IMG/VR virus record: IMGVR_UViG_3300042936_000197
Location: 1 to 29,927 of that record
DNA length: 29,927 nt
DNA from: a virus
Strand: one strand, 5' to 3'
Shown here: in pieces, positions 22,059-29,927 of the stretch
Layout: each line of letters begins with the position of its first letter
How positions within the stretch are numbered: the stretch's first letter is position 1
The notes under the pieces: model-generated
Told to the model about the DNA's origin: nothing
Database searches by the model: none
What the model saw: the letters and a program-made list of their open reading frames with translations, nothing else
Translations under genes and position numbers: made by a program

Positions 22059-22811
22059 ATGCCTACTAACTTCTACTTTCAATCTGGAAATACATCGGGA
22101 ACCACAAACGAACAACGTTTGGTGGAGGATCTTGTCATTGAAAGTTTGAAGATTTATGGTCACGATGTTTACTATCTTCCGAGAACTATTGCTAACCAAG
22201 ATCCAATTTTCGGCGAAGATCCTCTATCATATTTCAGTCAATTCTATCCTCTGGAAATGTATCTAGAGAATGTAGAAGGATTTGAGGGTGAGGGCGATCT
22301 GTTCACTAAGTTCGGATTTGAGTTTAGAGCATCTGCAAGTTTTGTAGTTTCTAAGAGACGTTGGGAAGAATCAGTCGCGAATAACGCCGAGAATCTACAA
22401 CTGACAACAAGACCGTCAGAAGGTGACATTCTATATTTTCCAAAGACCAAAACTTTCTTTGAAATCAAGTTTGTTGACTTTCTTAATCCGTTCTACCAAC
22501 TAGGCAAGATTAACGTATTCAAACTGAAATGTGAAGTCTTCGAATATAGTTCTGAAAGATTTATTACTGGCAATCCAGAAATTGATGTTATCGACGATAA
22601 GTCACAGGACCAATATGCATACCAGTTCTTGTTGAATAGCGGATTTAATTTACTATTAAATTCTGGCGATTCGCTAATCTTGGGTGGTTACTCGGTGACT
22701 GATATTGATCCTCTGGCAAATAATGAAGATTACGACAATATTGCATATGCTGATGGAATTCTGGACTTTACGTCTATCAATCCATTCGGCGAAGTTTTAG
22801 TGAGAAAGTAA
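22059..22811 (+). CDS. 14: Neck protein gp14
   Basis: A 250-residue protein (T4 gp14 is about 256) three bases after gp13. Family-typical segments are NEQRLVEDLVIESLKIYGHD, YYLPRT, IFGEDPLSYF and MYLENVEGFEGEGDLFTKFG (near residues 65-85), followed by SKRRWEES. It works with gp13 to close the head-tail junction. The C-terminal part holds a near-repeat (FLLNSGFNLLLNSGDSLILGG). The next ATG follows its stop without a gap. Confidence 0.93.
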   Translation: MPTNFYFQSGNTSGTTNEQRLVEDLVIESLKIYGHDVYYLPRTIANQDPIFGEDPLSYFSQFYPLEMYLENVEGFEGEGDLFTKFGFEFRASASFVVSKRRWEESVANNAENLQLTTRPSEGDILYFPKTKTFFEIKFVDFLNPFYQLGKINVFKLKCEVFEYSSERFITGNPEIDVIDDKSQDQYAYQFLLNSGFNLLLNSGDSLILGGYSVTDIDPLANNEDYDNIAYADGILDFTSINPFGEVLVRK

Positions 22812-23585
22812 ATGTTCGCAGGTAAATTTTTCTATCACTCGCATATTCGCAAAGCGATTATTGCATTTGGTACTATCTTTAACAACCTAGTTGTGCAGCG
22901 CAAGAACTCTGCTGGTGAATTTGCACAGAGTCTTCGTGTTCCATTAGCATATTCCACCAAACAAAAATTCCTTGCTCGTATTGCCTCGGTTCCTACGACG
23001 GATCCAGCAAGCACTGCAATTACACTACCAAGAATTGGGTTTGAAATCACTGGACTCAATTATAATCCGACCCGTAAGATTAACATACTTACCAAAAACG
23101 TTGCTGTTGGTGCAGGCGATGATACCAATAAATTGCGATCACAATTTACCAGCACTCCATACGATATGAATATTTCTCTTTTTATTTTTGCAAAGAACCA
23201 AGATGATGGTTTGCAAATTATTGAGCAGATCTTGCCATTCTTTAATCCAGATTTTTGTGTCACGATTAATGATATTCCAGAGATGGGAATCAAACGCGAT
23301 TTGCAAATAACTCTGGAGGGTATCGATTATGAGGATCAATACGAGGGCGATTTTGCCCAAAGACAGTCTATCATTTGGACATTGAATTTCAAACTTGGAT
23401 TGAATTTTTACGGTCCAGTCGAACTTCAAGGTATCATTAGAACTGCTATTGCAAATACATATGCAAATGATATAGTTGATATCAACAATGGACAAAAATA
23501 TACAGTGACAACATCACCATCCGACGTAACACCTGAAATTGGTGCGTGGGACTATGTGGAGACATTCGATGAGTTCTTCGAATAA
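22812..23585 (+). CDS. 15: Tail sheath stabilizer / completion protein gp15
   Basis: A 257-residue protein (T4 gp15 is about 272) starting on the base after the gp14 stop. Family-typical start FAGKFFYHSHIRKAIIAFGTIFNN, positions 2-25, and later LARIASVP, then LPRIGFEITGLNYNPTRKIN and PYDMNISLFIFAKNQDDGLQI. It forms the hexameric ring that caps the tail tube and sheath and joins the tail to the neck. It overlaps gp16 by 17 bases. Confidence 0.93.
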   Translation: MFAGKFFYHSHIRKAIIAFGTIFNNLVVQRKNSAGEFAQSLRVPLAYSTKQKFLARIASVPTTDPASTAITLPRIGFEITGLNYNPTRKINILTKNVAVGAGDDTNKLRSQFTSTPYDMNISLFIFAKNQDDGLQIIEQILPFFNPDFCVTINDIPEMGIKRDLQITLEGIDYEDQYEGDFAQRQSIIWTLNFKLGLNFYGPVELQGIIRTAIANTYANDIVDINNGQKYTVTTSPSDVTPEIGAWDYVETFDEFFE

Positions 23586-24024
23586 CTATGAAAAACTAGA
23601 TGAGATTTTTGGGACTAAGACTGAGCAAGTATCAACTGCAGTAGTTATCCCACCTGCTACCCCAATTCAAGTTCCAGTTGCGTATATACCAACGGGTGAT
23701 GATATTGAGGATGATTATCAAGTCGCAAGGCAGAAACTTAATACTCTTATCGACAAAAGTCAACAAGCACTTGACGGAATGTTAAACGTTGCACTTGCCA
23801 GCGACAGTCCTCGCGCCTATGAAGTTGTCGGACAATTGATAAAAACAACTGGCGATACTGCTAAGGATCTATTGGATCTTCAGGCAAGGAAAAAGAAATT
23901 GCGCGAACAGCAACCAGCAAAGGGTAATATTGAAACCCAGAATAATATTGTGTTTGCTGGTTCAACTGCGGATCTTTTGAAAGCATTGAAAGCAGAGAAG
24001 GCAAAAATAATTGATCATGACTGA
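23569..24024 (+). CDS. 16: Small terminase subunit gp16
   Basis: A 151-residue protein (T4 gp16 is about 164). ATG at 23569 is chosen because GGAG at 23558-23561 is seven bases upstream; it lies inside the end of gp15. The central part, residues about 45-110, is helical (DDYQVARQKLNTLIDKSQQA, then RAYEVVGQLIKTTGDTAKDL), the expected ring-forming coiled-coil core. The C-terminal NNIVFAGSTADLLKAL is typical of the family in marine phages. It recognises DNA and stimulates the gp17 motor. It overlaps gp17 by eight bases. Confidence 0.88.
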   Translation: MSSSNNYEKLDEIFGTKTEQVSTAVVIPPATPIQVPVAYIPTGDDIEDDYQVARQKLNTLIDKSQQALDGMLNVALASDSPRAYEVVGQLIKTTGDTAKDLLDLQARKKKLREQQPAKGNIETQNNIVFAGSTADLLKALKAEKAKIIDHD

Positions 24025-25636
24025 AGAAGAATCCTCGTATCACGGTAATATTAATTTAAAACCGATCGGGCATAAGCATAGTTTTACAATGGAGCAGTTG
24101 GCAGAACTCGAGTTGTGCCAAGAAGATCCCATTTATTTTATTGAGAACTATTGCCAGATCGTTACTCTCGATCACGGTCTTCAGTTATTCAAACTCTATG
24201 ATTGCCAGAAGCGAAAAGTCGCTCATATTCTGAACAATCGTAAAGCGATTCTTATGGAGGGTCGTCAGCAAGGTAAGACCATCACATCCGCTGCATGTAT
24301 CCTCTGGTATACGCTTTTCCAAGAAGCCAAGACTGTCGCTATTATGGCGAACAAAACCTCTGCTGCCAGAGAAGTTATGTCTCGTTACCAAGGCATGTAT
24401 GAGAACTTACCACTGTGGATGCAACAAGGCGTAAAAACTTGGAACAAGGGTGACATTGAATTAGAAAATGGATCGAAGGTATTTACTTCGGCGACAACTA
24501 CCAGCGGTATTCGTGGTAAGTCTGTTAACTGGTTGTATATCGACGAAGCAGCGATTATTCCAAACACTGTTGCTGAGCAGTTCTTCGCTTCAGTTTATCC
24601 TACGATTTCTGCGGGTCAAACAACTAAGATCCTTCTGACCTCAACACCTCTGGGGTATAACCACTTCTGGAAATTCTGGAACGAAGCAGAAAAGGGCGCA
24701 AATGGTTTTGTGCCTATGTTCATTCCATACACTGAAATTCCAGGGCGCGATGATGCATGGGCAGAAGAACAACTAAGACTTCTTGGTGAATTGAAATTCA
24801 ATCAGGAAGTTATGTGTAACTTCCTCGGATCAAGCAATACGCTTATTAATGCTAAGACTCTTGGTAATATGAGTTCTATCGATCCCGTCTATACTAAAGA
24901 TGGATTGGATATCTTCGAAGAACCTATGCCAGACCGAGCATATACGATGACGGTCGACACTGCCAGAGGTATCGGCGGAGACTACTCCACTGCAGTGGTT
25001 ATCGACGTTACTACAGTGCCATATAAGATGGTTGCGAAGTATCGAGACAACAAGATTGCTCCACTACTGTTTCCTAATATTATAAATAAAGTAGCGAGAG
25101 ATTATAATTCCGCACACGTATTGATTGAAGTTAATGATATTGGGCAGCAAGTCGCTGATATTTTACATAGCGACTTAGAATATGATAATATTCTTACCAC
25201 TGCTCGAGATGCGAACAAACAATACCTGTCTCCTGGATTTGGCAGAACGACAACCTTTGGTGTCAAGATGTCAAAGCAGGTCAAAAGACAAGGTTGTTTT
25301 ACGTTTAAGTCGTTATTAGAAGAAATGAAGTTACAAATTTTTGATGCTGATACAATCAGCGAGTTGTCAACGTTTATTGAAAAGGCAGGATCGTATCAAG
25401 CAGACGAAGGTTATCATGACGACTTAGCAATGTGCCTAGTACTGTTCGGATGGTTAACCACAAACACATACTTTAAAGATTTGACAGACATAGATATTCG
25501 TGAGAAATTATATGCAAATCAAATGAGACAAATTGAAGAAGACCTTACCCCCTTTGGTGTTATTATTAGTGGTACTGAAGAAGAAGTTTTTATTGCTGGG
25601 GGTGATTATTGGAAAGTCGATACATCGTATCGATAA
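24017..25636 (+). CDS. 17: Large terminase subunit gp17 (packaging ATPase-nuclease)
   Basis: ATG at 24017 gives 539 residues; the upstream TTG at 24011 is less likely. The ATPase domain has the Walker A-type loop at residues 81-88 (EGRQQGKT) and Walker B at 173-178 (LYIDEA), followed by a coupling motif near LTSTPLG. The RNase H-like nuclease begins near residue 310 with the first metal Asp at D314 (TVDTARGIGGDYS); the last acidic pair is DD at 468-469 (YHDDLAMCL). It is about 70 residues shorter than T4 gp17 (610), mainly before the ATPase. It pumps DNA into the prohead and cuts the concatemer. A TATAAATA at 25081-25088 lies inside the coding sequence. Confidence 0.95.
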   Translation: MTEEESSYHGNINLKPIGHKHSFTMEQLAELELCQEDPIYFIENYCQIVTLDHGLQLFKLYDCQKRKVAHILNNRKAILMEGRQQGKTITSAACILWYTLFQEAKTVAIMANKTSAAREVMSRYQGMYENLPLWMQQGVKTWNKGDIELENGSKVFTSATTTSGIRGKSVNWLYIDEAAIIPNTVAEQFFASVYPTISAGQTTKILLTSTPLGYNHFWKFWNEAEKGANGFVPMFIPYTEIPGRDDAWAEEQLRLLGELKFNQEVMCNFLGSSNTLINAKTLGNMSSIDPVYTKDGLDIFEEPMPDRAYTMTVDTARGIGGDYSTAVVIDVTTVPYKMVAKYRDNKIAPLLFPNIINKVARDYNSAHVLIEVNDIGQQVADILHSDLEYDNILTTARDANKQYLSPGFGRTTTFGVKMSKQVKRQGCFTFKSLLEEMKLQIFDADTISELSTFIEKAGSYQADEGYHDDLAMCLVLFGWLTTNTYFKDLTDIDIREKLYANQMRQIEEDLTPFGVIISGTEEEVFIAGGDYWKVDTSYR

Positions 25637-25653
25637 ACACAAAATACATGAGT

Positions 25654-25661
25654 TATAAATA
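25654..25661 (+). promoter_or_regulatory. Late promoter box for the tail sheath gene
   Basis: Exact TATAAATA, 43 bases before the gp18 ATG. The transcript would start about where the following stem-loop begins. Confidence 0.75.
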
Positions 25662-25666
25662 AAAGA

Positions 25667-25688
25667 TAAAATGAAACTGATCATTTTA
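25667..25688 (+). promoter_or_regulatory. Stem-loop in the 5' leader of the tail sheath mRNA
   Basis: TAAAATGA at 25667-25674 pairs perfectly with TCATTTTA at 25681-25688 over a six-base loop. It sits just after the late box and four bases before AAGGAG at 25693-25698, so it would be at the very 5' end of the mRNA, where it could stabilise the transcript. Confidence 0.5.
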
Positions 25689-25704
25689 ACATAAGGAGAA
25701 AAAC

Positions 25705-27393
25705 ATGGCTTTTCAGTTATCGCCTGGAGTCCTAGTTACCGAGCAAGACCTTACTAATGTAGTTCCAGCAGTTTCAACATCTGCTGGTGCATTCGTTGGC
25801 AACTTCGCATGGGGACCAGCGCAAGAAATCGTTACTATTGGATCTGAAAACGAACTTGTAAGTAAGTTCGGTGGACCAAATAGCACTAATGCAGTAGACT
25901 TCTATTCTGCTGCAAACTTCCTAGCATATACTACCAACCTCAAACTCGTTCGTGCAGTCGGTTCGACCGCAAGAAACGCTGTTGGATGCGGTCAAACTGC
26001 AGTTCTCATTCCAAACCAAACCGTTTATGAAGATAGTTTCAGCGATGGTACTGAAACATATGAATTTGCTGCAAAGTATCCTGGAACAAAAGGTAACAGT
26101 CTGATTGTTTCAATCTGTGACTCAACTGGTTTCGACACATGGGATTATGCAGCGAATTTCTCTGGTGCGCCAGGAACTTCTGCCTATGCTGCTGCTAAGG
26201 GTGCATCTAAAGATGAAGTCCACGTAATCGTAGTCGATAATCTCGGGATGTTCACAGGAACTGCAGGAACAGTTCTTGAGAAGTTCCCATATTTGTCAGT
26301 TGCATCCGATGCAAAGGGCAATGACGGTGGAACACTCTACTATAAGAACGTAATCAACACACAATCAAAGTATGCTTGGTGGGGTAAACACCCAACTCAG
26401 GATGATACTGAAGACCTTTCATGGGGTGCTGCTGCCAGCGCTGGTGTATATCAACCTATCGATACTGCGGGTGAACACACTTGCACGTTCACAGGTGGTG
26501 TTGATGCTGCCCCTGCTACTGGCGATCTTGAAGATGGTTACTCGTTGTTTACAGATAAAGAACTAGTAGATATCTCTCTTGTAATTACTGGCGGACACAG
26601 TGACGCTGTTTGCCAACATGCAATTGATACACTTTCACTTGGTCGTTTAGATTGCGTTACCTTTGTTTCTCCTCCTCTTGCCGCTGTCAAGAACAACTCA
26701 GGGGATGAAGCAGATGATATCGTCACATACTTCAAAGAAGATCTAAATCGTTTCAGTTCGTATGTTGTTGCTGACTCAGGTTGGAAGCGCCAATACGATC
26801 GTTACAATGACGTGTTTGTAAACGTTCCTTTGAACGCTGACATTGCTGGTCTTTGTGCACGTACTGACAATACCAATGATCCATGGTTCTCACCTGCTGG
26901 TCTAAATCGTGGTGCGATTAAGAATGTTGTTAAACTTCTTTGGTCTCCAAACCAAACAAATCGCGACGAATTGTATAAGAATGGTATCAACCCTGTTGCA
27001 AGTCTTGCAGGAAACGGTATTGTTCTCTATGGTGACAAGACACTTCTTGCTAAACCATCGGCATTCGATCGTATCAATGTTCGTCGTCTGTTCATCGTTC
27101 TTGAGAAGGCAATCTCGACTGCTGCTAAGTTCCAGTTGTTCGAATTCAACGATGTCTTTACTCGTGCACAGTTCAAGTCGATCGTAGAACCATTCCTCCG
27201 CGATGTTCGTGGTCGCCGTGGTATCTTTGACTTCCGTGTTGTGTGTGACGAATCAAATAACACTGGCGAAGTAATTGACCGTAACGAATTCGTTGCTGAC
27301 ATCTTTATCAAACCAGCAAAATCGATTAACTTCATCAAATTGAATTTCGTCGCTACGAGAACTTCAATTTCGTTTGAAGAAGTCGGCGCATAA
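25705..27393 (+). CDS. 18: Tail sheath protein gp18
   Basis: A 562-residue protein (T4 gp18 is 659) with a strong AAGGAG six bases upstream of ATG. The start LSPGVLVTEQDLTNVVPAVS then GAFVGNFAWGPA, and the end (GIFDFRVVCDESNNTGEVID and KPAKSINFIKLNFVATRTSI) are typical sheath sequences. The N- and C-terminal arms form the inner connected mesh, and the middle forms the outer domains. The shorter length suggests a smaller outer domain than T4. Its own late box, a leader stem-loop and an ideal ribosome site agree with the high expression expected. Confidence 0.95.
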   Translation: MAFQLSPGVLVTEQDLTNVVPAVSTSAGAFVGNFAWGPAQEIVTIGSENELVSKFGGPNSTNAVDFYSAANFLAYTTNLKLVRAVGSTARNAVGCGQTAVLIPNQTVYEDSFSDGTETYEFAAKYPGTKGNSLIVSICDSTGFDTWDYAANFSGAPGTSAYAAAKGASKDEVHVIVVDNLGMFTGTAGTVLEKFPYLSVASDAKGNDGGTLYYKNVINTQSKYAWWGKHPTQDDTEDLSWGAAASAGVYQPIDTAGEHTCTFTGGVDAAPATGDLEDGYSLFTDKELVDISLVITGGHSDAVCQHAIDTLSLGRLDCVTFVSPPLAAVKNNSGDEADDIVTYFKEDLNRFSSYVVADSGWKRQYDRYNDVFVNVPLNADIAGLCARTDNTNDPWFSPAGLNRGAIKNVVKLLWSPNQTNRDELYKNGINPVASLAGNGIVLYGDKTLLAKPSAFDRINVRRLFIVLEKAISTAAKFQLFEFNDVFTRAQFKSIVEPFLRDVRGRRGIFDFRVVCDESNNTGEVIDRNEFVADIFIKPAKSINFIKLNFVATRTSISFEEVGA

Positions 27394-27396
27394 CCC

Positions 27397-27404
27397 TATA
27401 AATA
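27397..27404 (+). promoter_or_regulatory. Late promoter box for the tail tube gene
   Basis: Exact TATAAATA, four bases after the gp18 stop and 22 bases before the gp19 ATG, with GGAG at 27415-27418. Confidence 0.75.
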
Positions 27405-27426
27405 AGAAAGAAATGGAGATCTAATA

Positions 27427-27966
27427 ATGGATATTTCACAATTTAAGGGGTTACTTGGGGCTGGTGGTGCAAGACCTAACCAATTCCGCGTACTCCTAAC
27501 CTTCCCTCAATTGGTTGGTGCAAACATCGGTGAGGCATCTTTGCTTGTTACGGGTGCTGCACTTCCTGCGTCTAACGTAAACCCAACTCTACTTCAGTAT
27601 CGTGGTCGTGAAGTTAAACTCGCTGGTGAGCGTGTCTTCGATCCATGGACAATTACTATTGTAAACGATACAGAATTTAAACTTCGTCGTCCATTCGAAA
27701 GATGGATGAATCTCATGAACAATCTGGTCACCAACAGAGGTGAAACTAGACCAAGCAGCTACCAAACAGAAATCACTGTGACGCATCTTGATCGCAACGA
27801 TGTTCCTCTTCAAACCTATGTACTTGCAGATGCATTCCCGATTAACATGTCGGAAATTGCTCTTCAGTATGGTCAGAACGATGTCGTTGAAGAGTTTACA
27901 GTAACATTCCAGTACCAGCACTATACCACTTTTGCTGGTGGTCGTCCTGAAGAAACTCTTGCGTAA
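27427..27966 (+). CDS. 19: Tail tube protein gp19
   Basis: A 179-residue protein (T4 gp19 is 163). Starts DISQFKGLLGAGGARPNQFR, then VLLTFPQL. The middle has PASNVNPTLLQYRGREVKLA and WTITIVNDTEFKLRRPFERW, and the end EFTVTFQYQHYTTF. All are typical of myovirus tail tube subunits, which stack as hexamers inside the sheath. It has a separate late box and good ribosome site, as expected for a protein made in step with the sheath. Confidence 0.95.
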   Translation: MDISQFKGLLGAGGARPNQFRVLLTFPQLVGANIGEASLLVTGAALPASNVNPTLLQYRGREVKLAGERVFDPWTITIVNDTEFKLRRPFERWMNLMNNLVTNRGETRPSSYQTEITVTHLDRNDVPLQTYVLADAFPINMSEIALQYGQNDVVEEFTVTFQYQHYTTFAGGRPEETLA

Positions 27967-27988
27967 TATTGAAAAGTAAAATTGAATA

Positions 27989-29503
27989 ATGGAAATTTTT
28001 GGTTATAAAGTTGAAAAATCCAAGGCGGCACCGACGGAAAAATCGTTTGTGCCGCCAACGGACGATGGCGGTTCCGATGTCATAAAGGCAGGTGGTTATT
28101 TTGGCACCTACCTTGACTTAGACGGAACCGCCAACACCGAGGCAGAACTTATTAAAAAGTATCGCGACATTGCCTTCATGGCAGATGTCGATTCTGCCAT
28201 TGATGATATCGTGAATGATTCTATTTCAAACCTCGACGATGAACGTCCAGTTGAAATCAATCTTGATAATGTCAAACTATCTGACTCTATTAAGAAAAAG
28301 ATTCAACTAGAGTTTGAATCAGTTTTAGATCTATTAGAGTTTAATCTAAGAGCGCAAGACTATTATCGTCGTTGGTATATTGATGGTAGAATTTACTTTC
28401 ATAAAGTAATTGATACCGCAAAACCAAAAGAAGGTATTACTGATATTCGTTTTATCGATCCTCGTAAGATTAAAAAAGTCCGAGAGATCTTTAAAGAAAA
28501 AGATGAAAAATCAGGTGTTGAGTTCATCAAGAAGATCGAAGAATACTTTGTTTATAATGAACGTGGCATTGTCCTGGATAAAGCACAAACTGCTTCTCCT
28601 GGATCTGCTGCAACAATGAGGGTTACTAGGGATGCGATTTGTTATGTTCCTTCTGGTCTAAGTGATCAGGATAAGAACATCCCATTGTCGTATCTGCATA
28701 AAGCGATCCGTCCCGCCAATCAGTTGCGCATGATGGAAAACGCTGCAGTAATCTACAGAATTTCGAGAGCACCAGAACGTCGCGTATTCTATGTTGACGT
28801 TGGTAATCTCCCTAAGATTAAAGCGGAACAATACCTTGCTGGTATTATGAATCAGTATAGAAATAAACTGGTCTATGATGGTAACACTGGTGAAATCCGC
28901 GACGATAAAAAGTTTATGTCAATGCTTGAAGATTTCTGGTTGCCTCGCCGCGAAGGTGGTAGAGGAACCCAGATTGAAACACTTCCAGGTGGTCAGAGTC
29001 TCGGCGAAATCGGTGACATCGACTACTTCCAGAAGAAACTATTTCAATCATTGAACGTTCCAATTTCAAGAATGCAACAGCAGTCTGGATTAAACTTCGG
29101 ACGTGCTGCTGAAATTAATCGCGATGAGTGGAAGTTTACTAAGTTTATTGCTAAACTTCGTCGTCGTTTCTCTCTTCTGTTCGACGATCTTCTTAAGACC
29201 CAGTTAATCCTCAAGGGTATCATTACCGAGGCAGACTGGAATCTGATTAAGAACAATATTGAATACAAGTATGCTACTGATGCATATTATACTGAGTCGA
29301 AAGAACAGCAAATTATACAATCTCGCGTTGAGATTCTTAATGGGATGGCAAATTATATCGGCACGTTATACAGCAAAGAATATGTCCAAAAGAATATTCT
29401 CAAACTAACTGATGACGATATTGCACAAATTGAATTAGATAATAAGGCGGATCCAGTTCAATTAGAACCTGCGATGCAACCGCCGCCAGAAGAAGGACAA
29501 TAA
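27989..29503 (+). CDS. 20: Portal vertex protein gp20
   Basis: A 504-residue protein (T4 gp20 is 524). Family segments: ADVDSAIDDIVNDSI near residue 70, YYRRWYIDGRIYFHKVID near 125-142, IRFIDPRKIKKVREI, RRVFYVDVGNLPKIKAEQYL near 270, FWLPRREGGRGTQIETLPGG near 320 and LFQSLNVPISRM. It forms the 12-fold ring at one head vertex that seeds prohead assembly, is docked by gp17 for packaging and later joins the neck. The ribosome site is weak, so it may be expressed at low level, fitting 12 copies per virion. The C-terminus is acidic and Pro-rich. Confidence 0.95.
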   Translation: MEIFGYKVEKSKAAPTEKSFVPPTDDGGSDVIKAGGYFGTYLDLDGTANTEAELIKKYRDIAFMADVDSAIDDIVNDSISNLDDERPVEINLDNVKLSDSIKKKIQLEFESVLDLLEFNLRAQDYYRRWYIDGRIYFHKVIDTAKPKEGITDIRFIDPRKIKKVREIFKEKDEKSGVEFIKKIEEYFVYNERGIVLDKAQTASPGSAATMRVTRDAICYVPSGLSDQDKNIPLSYLHKAIRPANQLRMMENAAVIYRISRAPERRVFYVDVGNLPKIKAEQYLAGIMNQYRNKLVYDGNTGEIRDDKKFMSMLEDFWLPRREGGRGTQIETLPGGQSLGEIGDIDYFQKKLFQSLNVPISRMQQQSGLNFGRAAEINRDEWKFTKFIAKLRRRFSLLFDDLLKTQLILKGIITEADWNLIKNNIEYKYATDAYYTESKEQQIIQSRVEILNGMANYIGTLYSKEYVQKNILKLTDDDIAQIELDNKADPVQLEPAMQPPPEEGQ

Positions 29504-29505
29504 TA

Positions 29506-29706
29506 ATGGACAATACTGAGGTTATTAAAAGTTTAATAAATAATATCGAAGCAGGTAATATGACTGATGCGAACGATGATTTCAGCGCTGCGTTAGATTT
29601 AAAACTTGCAGATATTCTTTCTGCTCGTCGCGAAGAAATGGCAAATGCTGTTTTTAATTCGAGCGAAGAAGTAGAAACAGAAGGGGATCCCGATGAAGAC
29701 GTATAA
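29506..29706 (+). CDS. Small acidic protein, possible prohead core protein (gp67 position)
   Basis: A 66-residue protein two bases after the portal stop. Residues 1-50 look helical (ALDLKLADILSARREEMANA) and the end is strongly acidic (EEVETEGDPDEDV). T4 has the prohead core gene 67 immediately after gene 20, and small helical acidic proteins of this kind are found there in marine T4-like phages. The assignment rests on position, size and composition, not on a clear match. It overlaps the next gene by 14 bases. Confidence 0.5.
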   Translation: MDNTEVIKSLINNIEAGNMTDANDDFSAALDLKLADILSARREEMANAVFNSSEEVETEGDPDEDV

Positions 29707-29927
29707 AGAATTGGTAGAAGGTATCAATGAAACTCTCTCTTTACTAGAGGAAGTCGAAGGTCTTCATGAAGATCTCGGTAAACATCTTGCGCATGCTGTT
29801 AAACATTTGGGTATTGCACAAATCGGCGATGTCGATCATCCAGAGAAGCACGAGAAAAAGTTCCACGACGCCGTAGAAAAAGTAAGACAGTCTCACGGAG
29901 AACAAGCGGCGAAAGACTTTCACGCCC
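29693..29927 (+). CDS. Start of a helical, charged protein in the gp68/gp21 position, 3'-partial
   Basis: ATG at 29693 lies inside the end of the previous gene; 78 codons are open to the window edge. It begins MKTYKELVEGINETLSLLEE and continues His/Lys/Glu-rich (HLAHAVKHLGIAQ, HPEKHEKKFHDAV). In T4 the next genes are prohead core gp68 and protease gp21. No protease motif is visible in the part seen, and I cannot say which it is. The charged helical pattern would suit a scaffold or a capsid-associated protein. Confidence 0.5.
   Translation, partial: MKTYKELVEGINETLSLLEEVEGLHEDLGKHLAHAVKHLGIAQIGDVDHPEKHEKKFHDAVEKVRQSHGEQAAKDFHA

Overview
The window is a stretch of the late, structural region of a T4-like myovirus genome. 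The evidence is an unbroken, correctly ordered run of T4-type genes at the right end: neck gp13, gp14, tail completion gp15, small and large terminase gp16 and gp17, tail sheath gp18, tail tube gp19, portal gp20, then the start of the prohead core/protease block. T4-type late promoter boxes (TATAAATA) lie in front of several of these genes. The large DUF4815-like structural protein at the left end and the overall style resemble marine T4-like phages (cyanophage or pelagiphage type). The host cannot be fixed from this sequence. No bacterial chromosomal gene, integrase, tRNA, rRNA or CRISPR array was seen.

Layout. (1) 1-10202, plus strand: the 3' part of a giant baseplate/virion protein, a small coiled-coil protein, a short fibre-like protein, and two tandem paralogous proteins built mostly from Tyr-Thr/Ser-Gly tetrapeptide repeats. 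(2) 10203-16255, an accessory island. A sigma70-like promoter precedes three plus-strand genes (unknown protein, GT-A glycosyltransferase, 2OG-Fe(II)-oxygenase-like protein). These converge on a six-gene minus-strand operon: four paralogous GT-A glycosyltransferases, a methyltransferase-like protein and a coiled-coil protein. (3) 16256-21062, plus strand: a chain of tail-fibre proteins, long and very short, many with an N-terminus like the Mtd (major tropism determinant) attachment domain and with recurring C-terminal tags. (4) 21087-29927: the conserved neck, packaging, tail and portal block. There is no gene-free stretch longer than 300 bases.

How the genes work together. The conserved genes build the neck, package DNA and form the contractile tail. 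The slot that holds gp9-gp12 and fibritin in T4 is filled here by host-recognition proteins and a sugar-modification cassette. My main inference is that the glycosyltransferases, the oxygenase-like and the methyltransferase-like proteins modify virion fibres, with the YTG-repeat proteins (rich in Tyr, Thr, Ser and Asn-X-Ser/Thr) as candidate substrates. This pairing of a repeat adhesin with a modification island is the most interesting part of the window, but the link is inferred from position and composition only.
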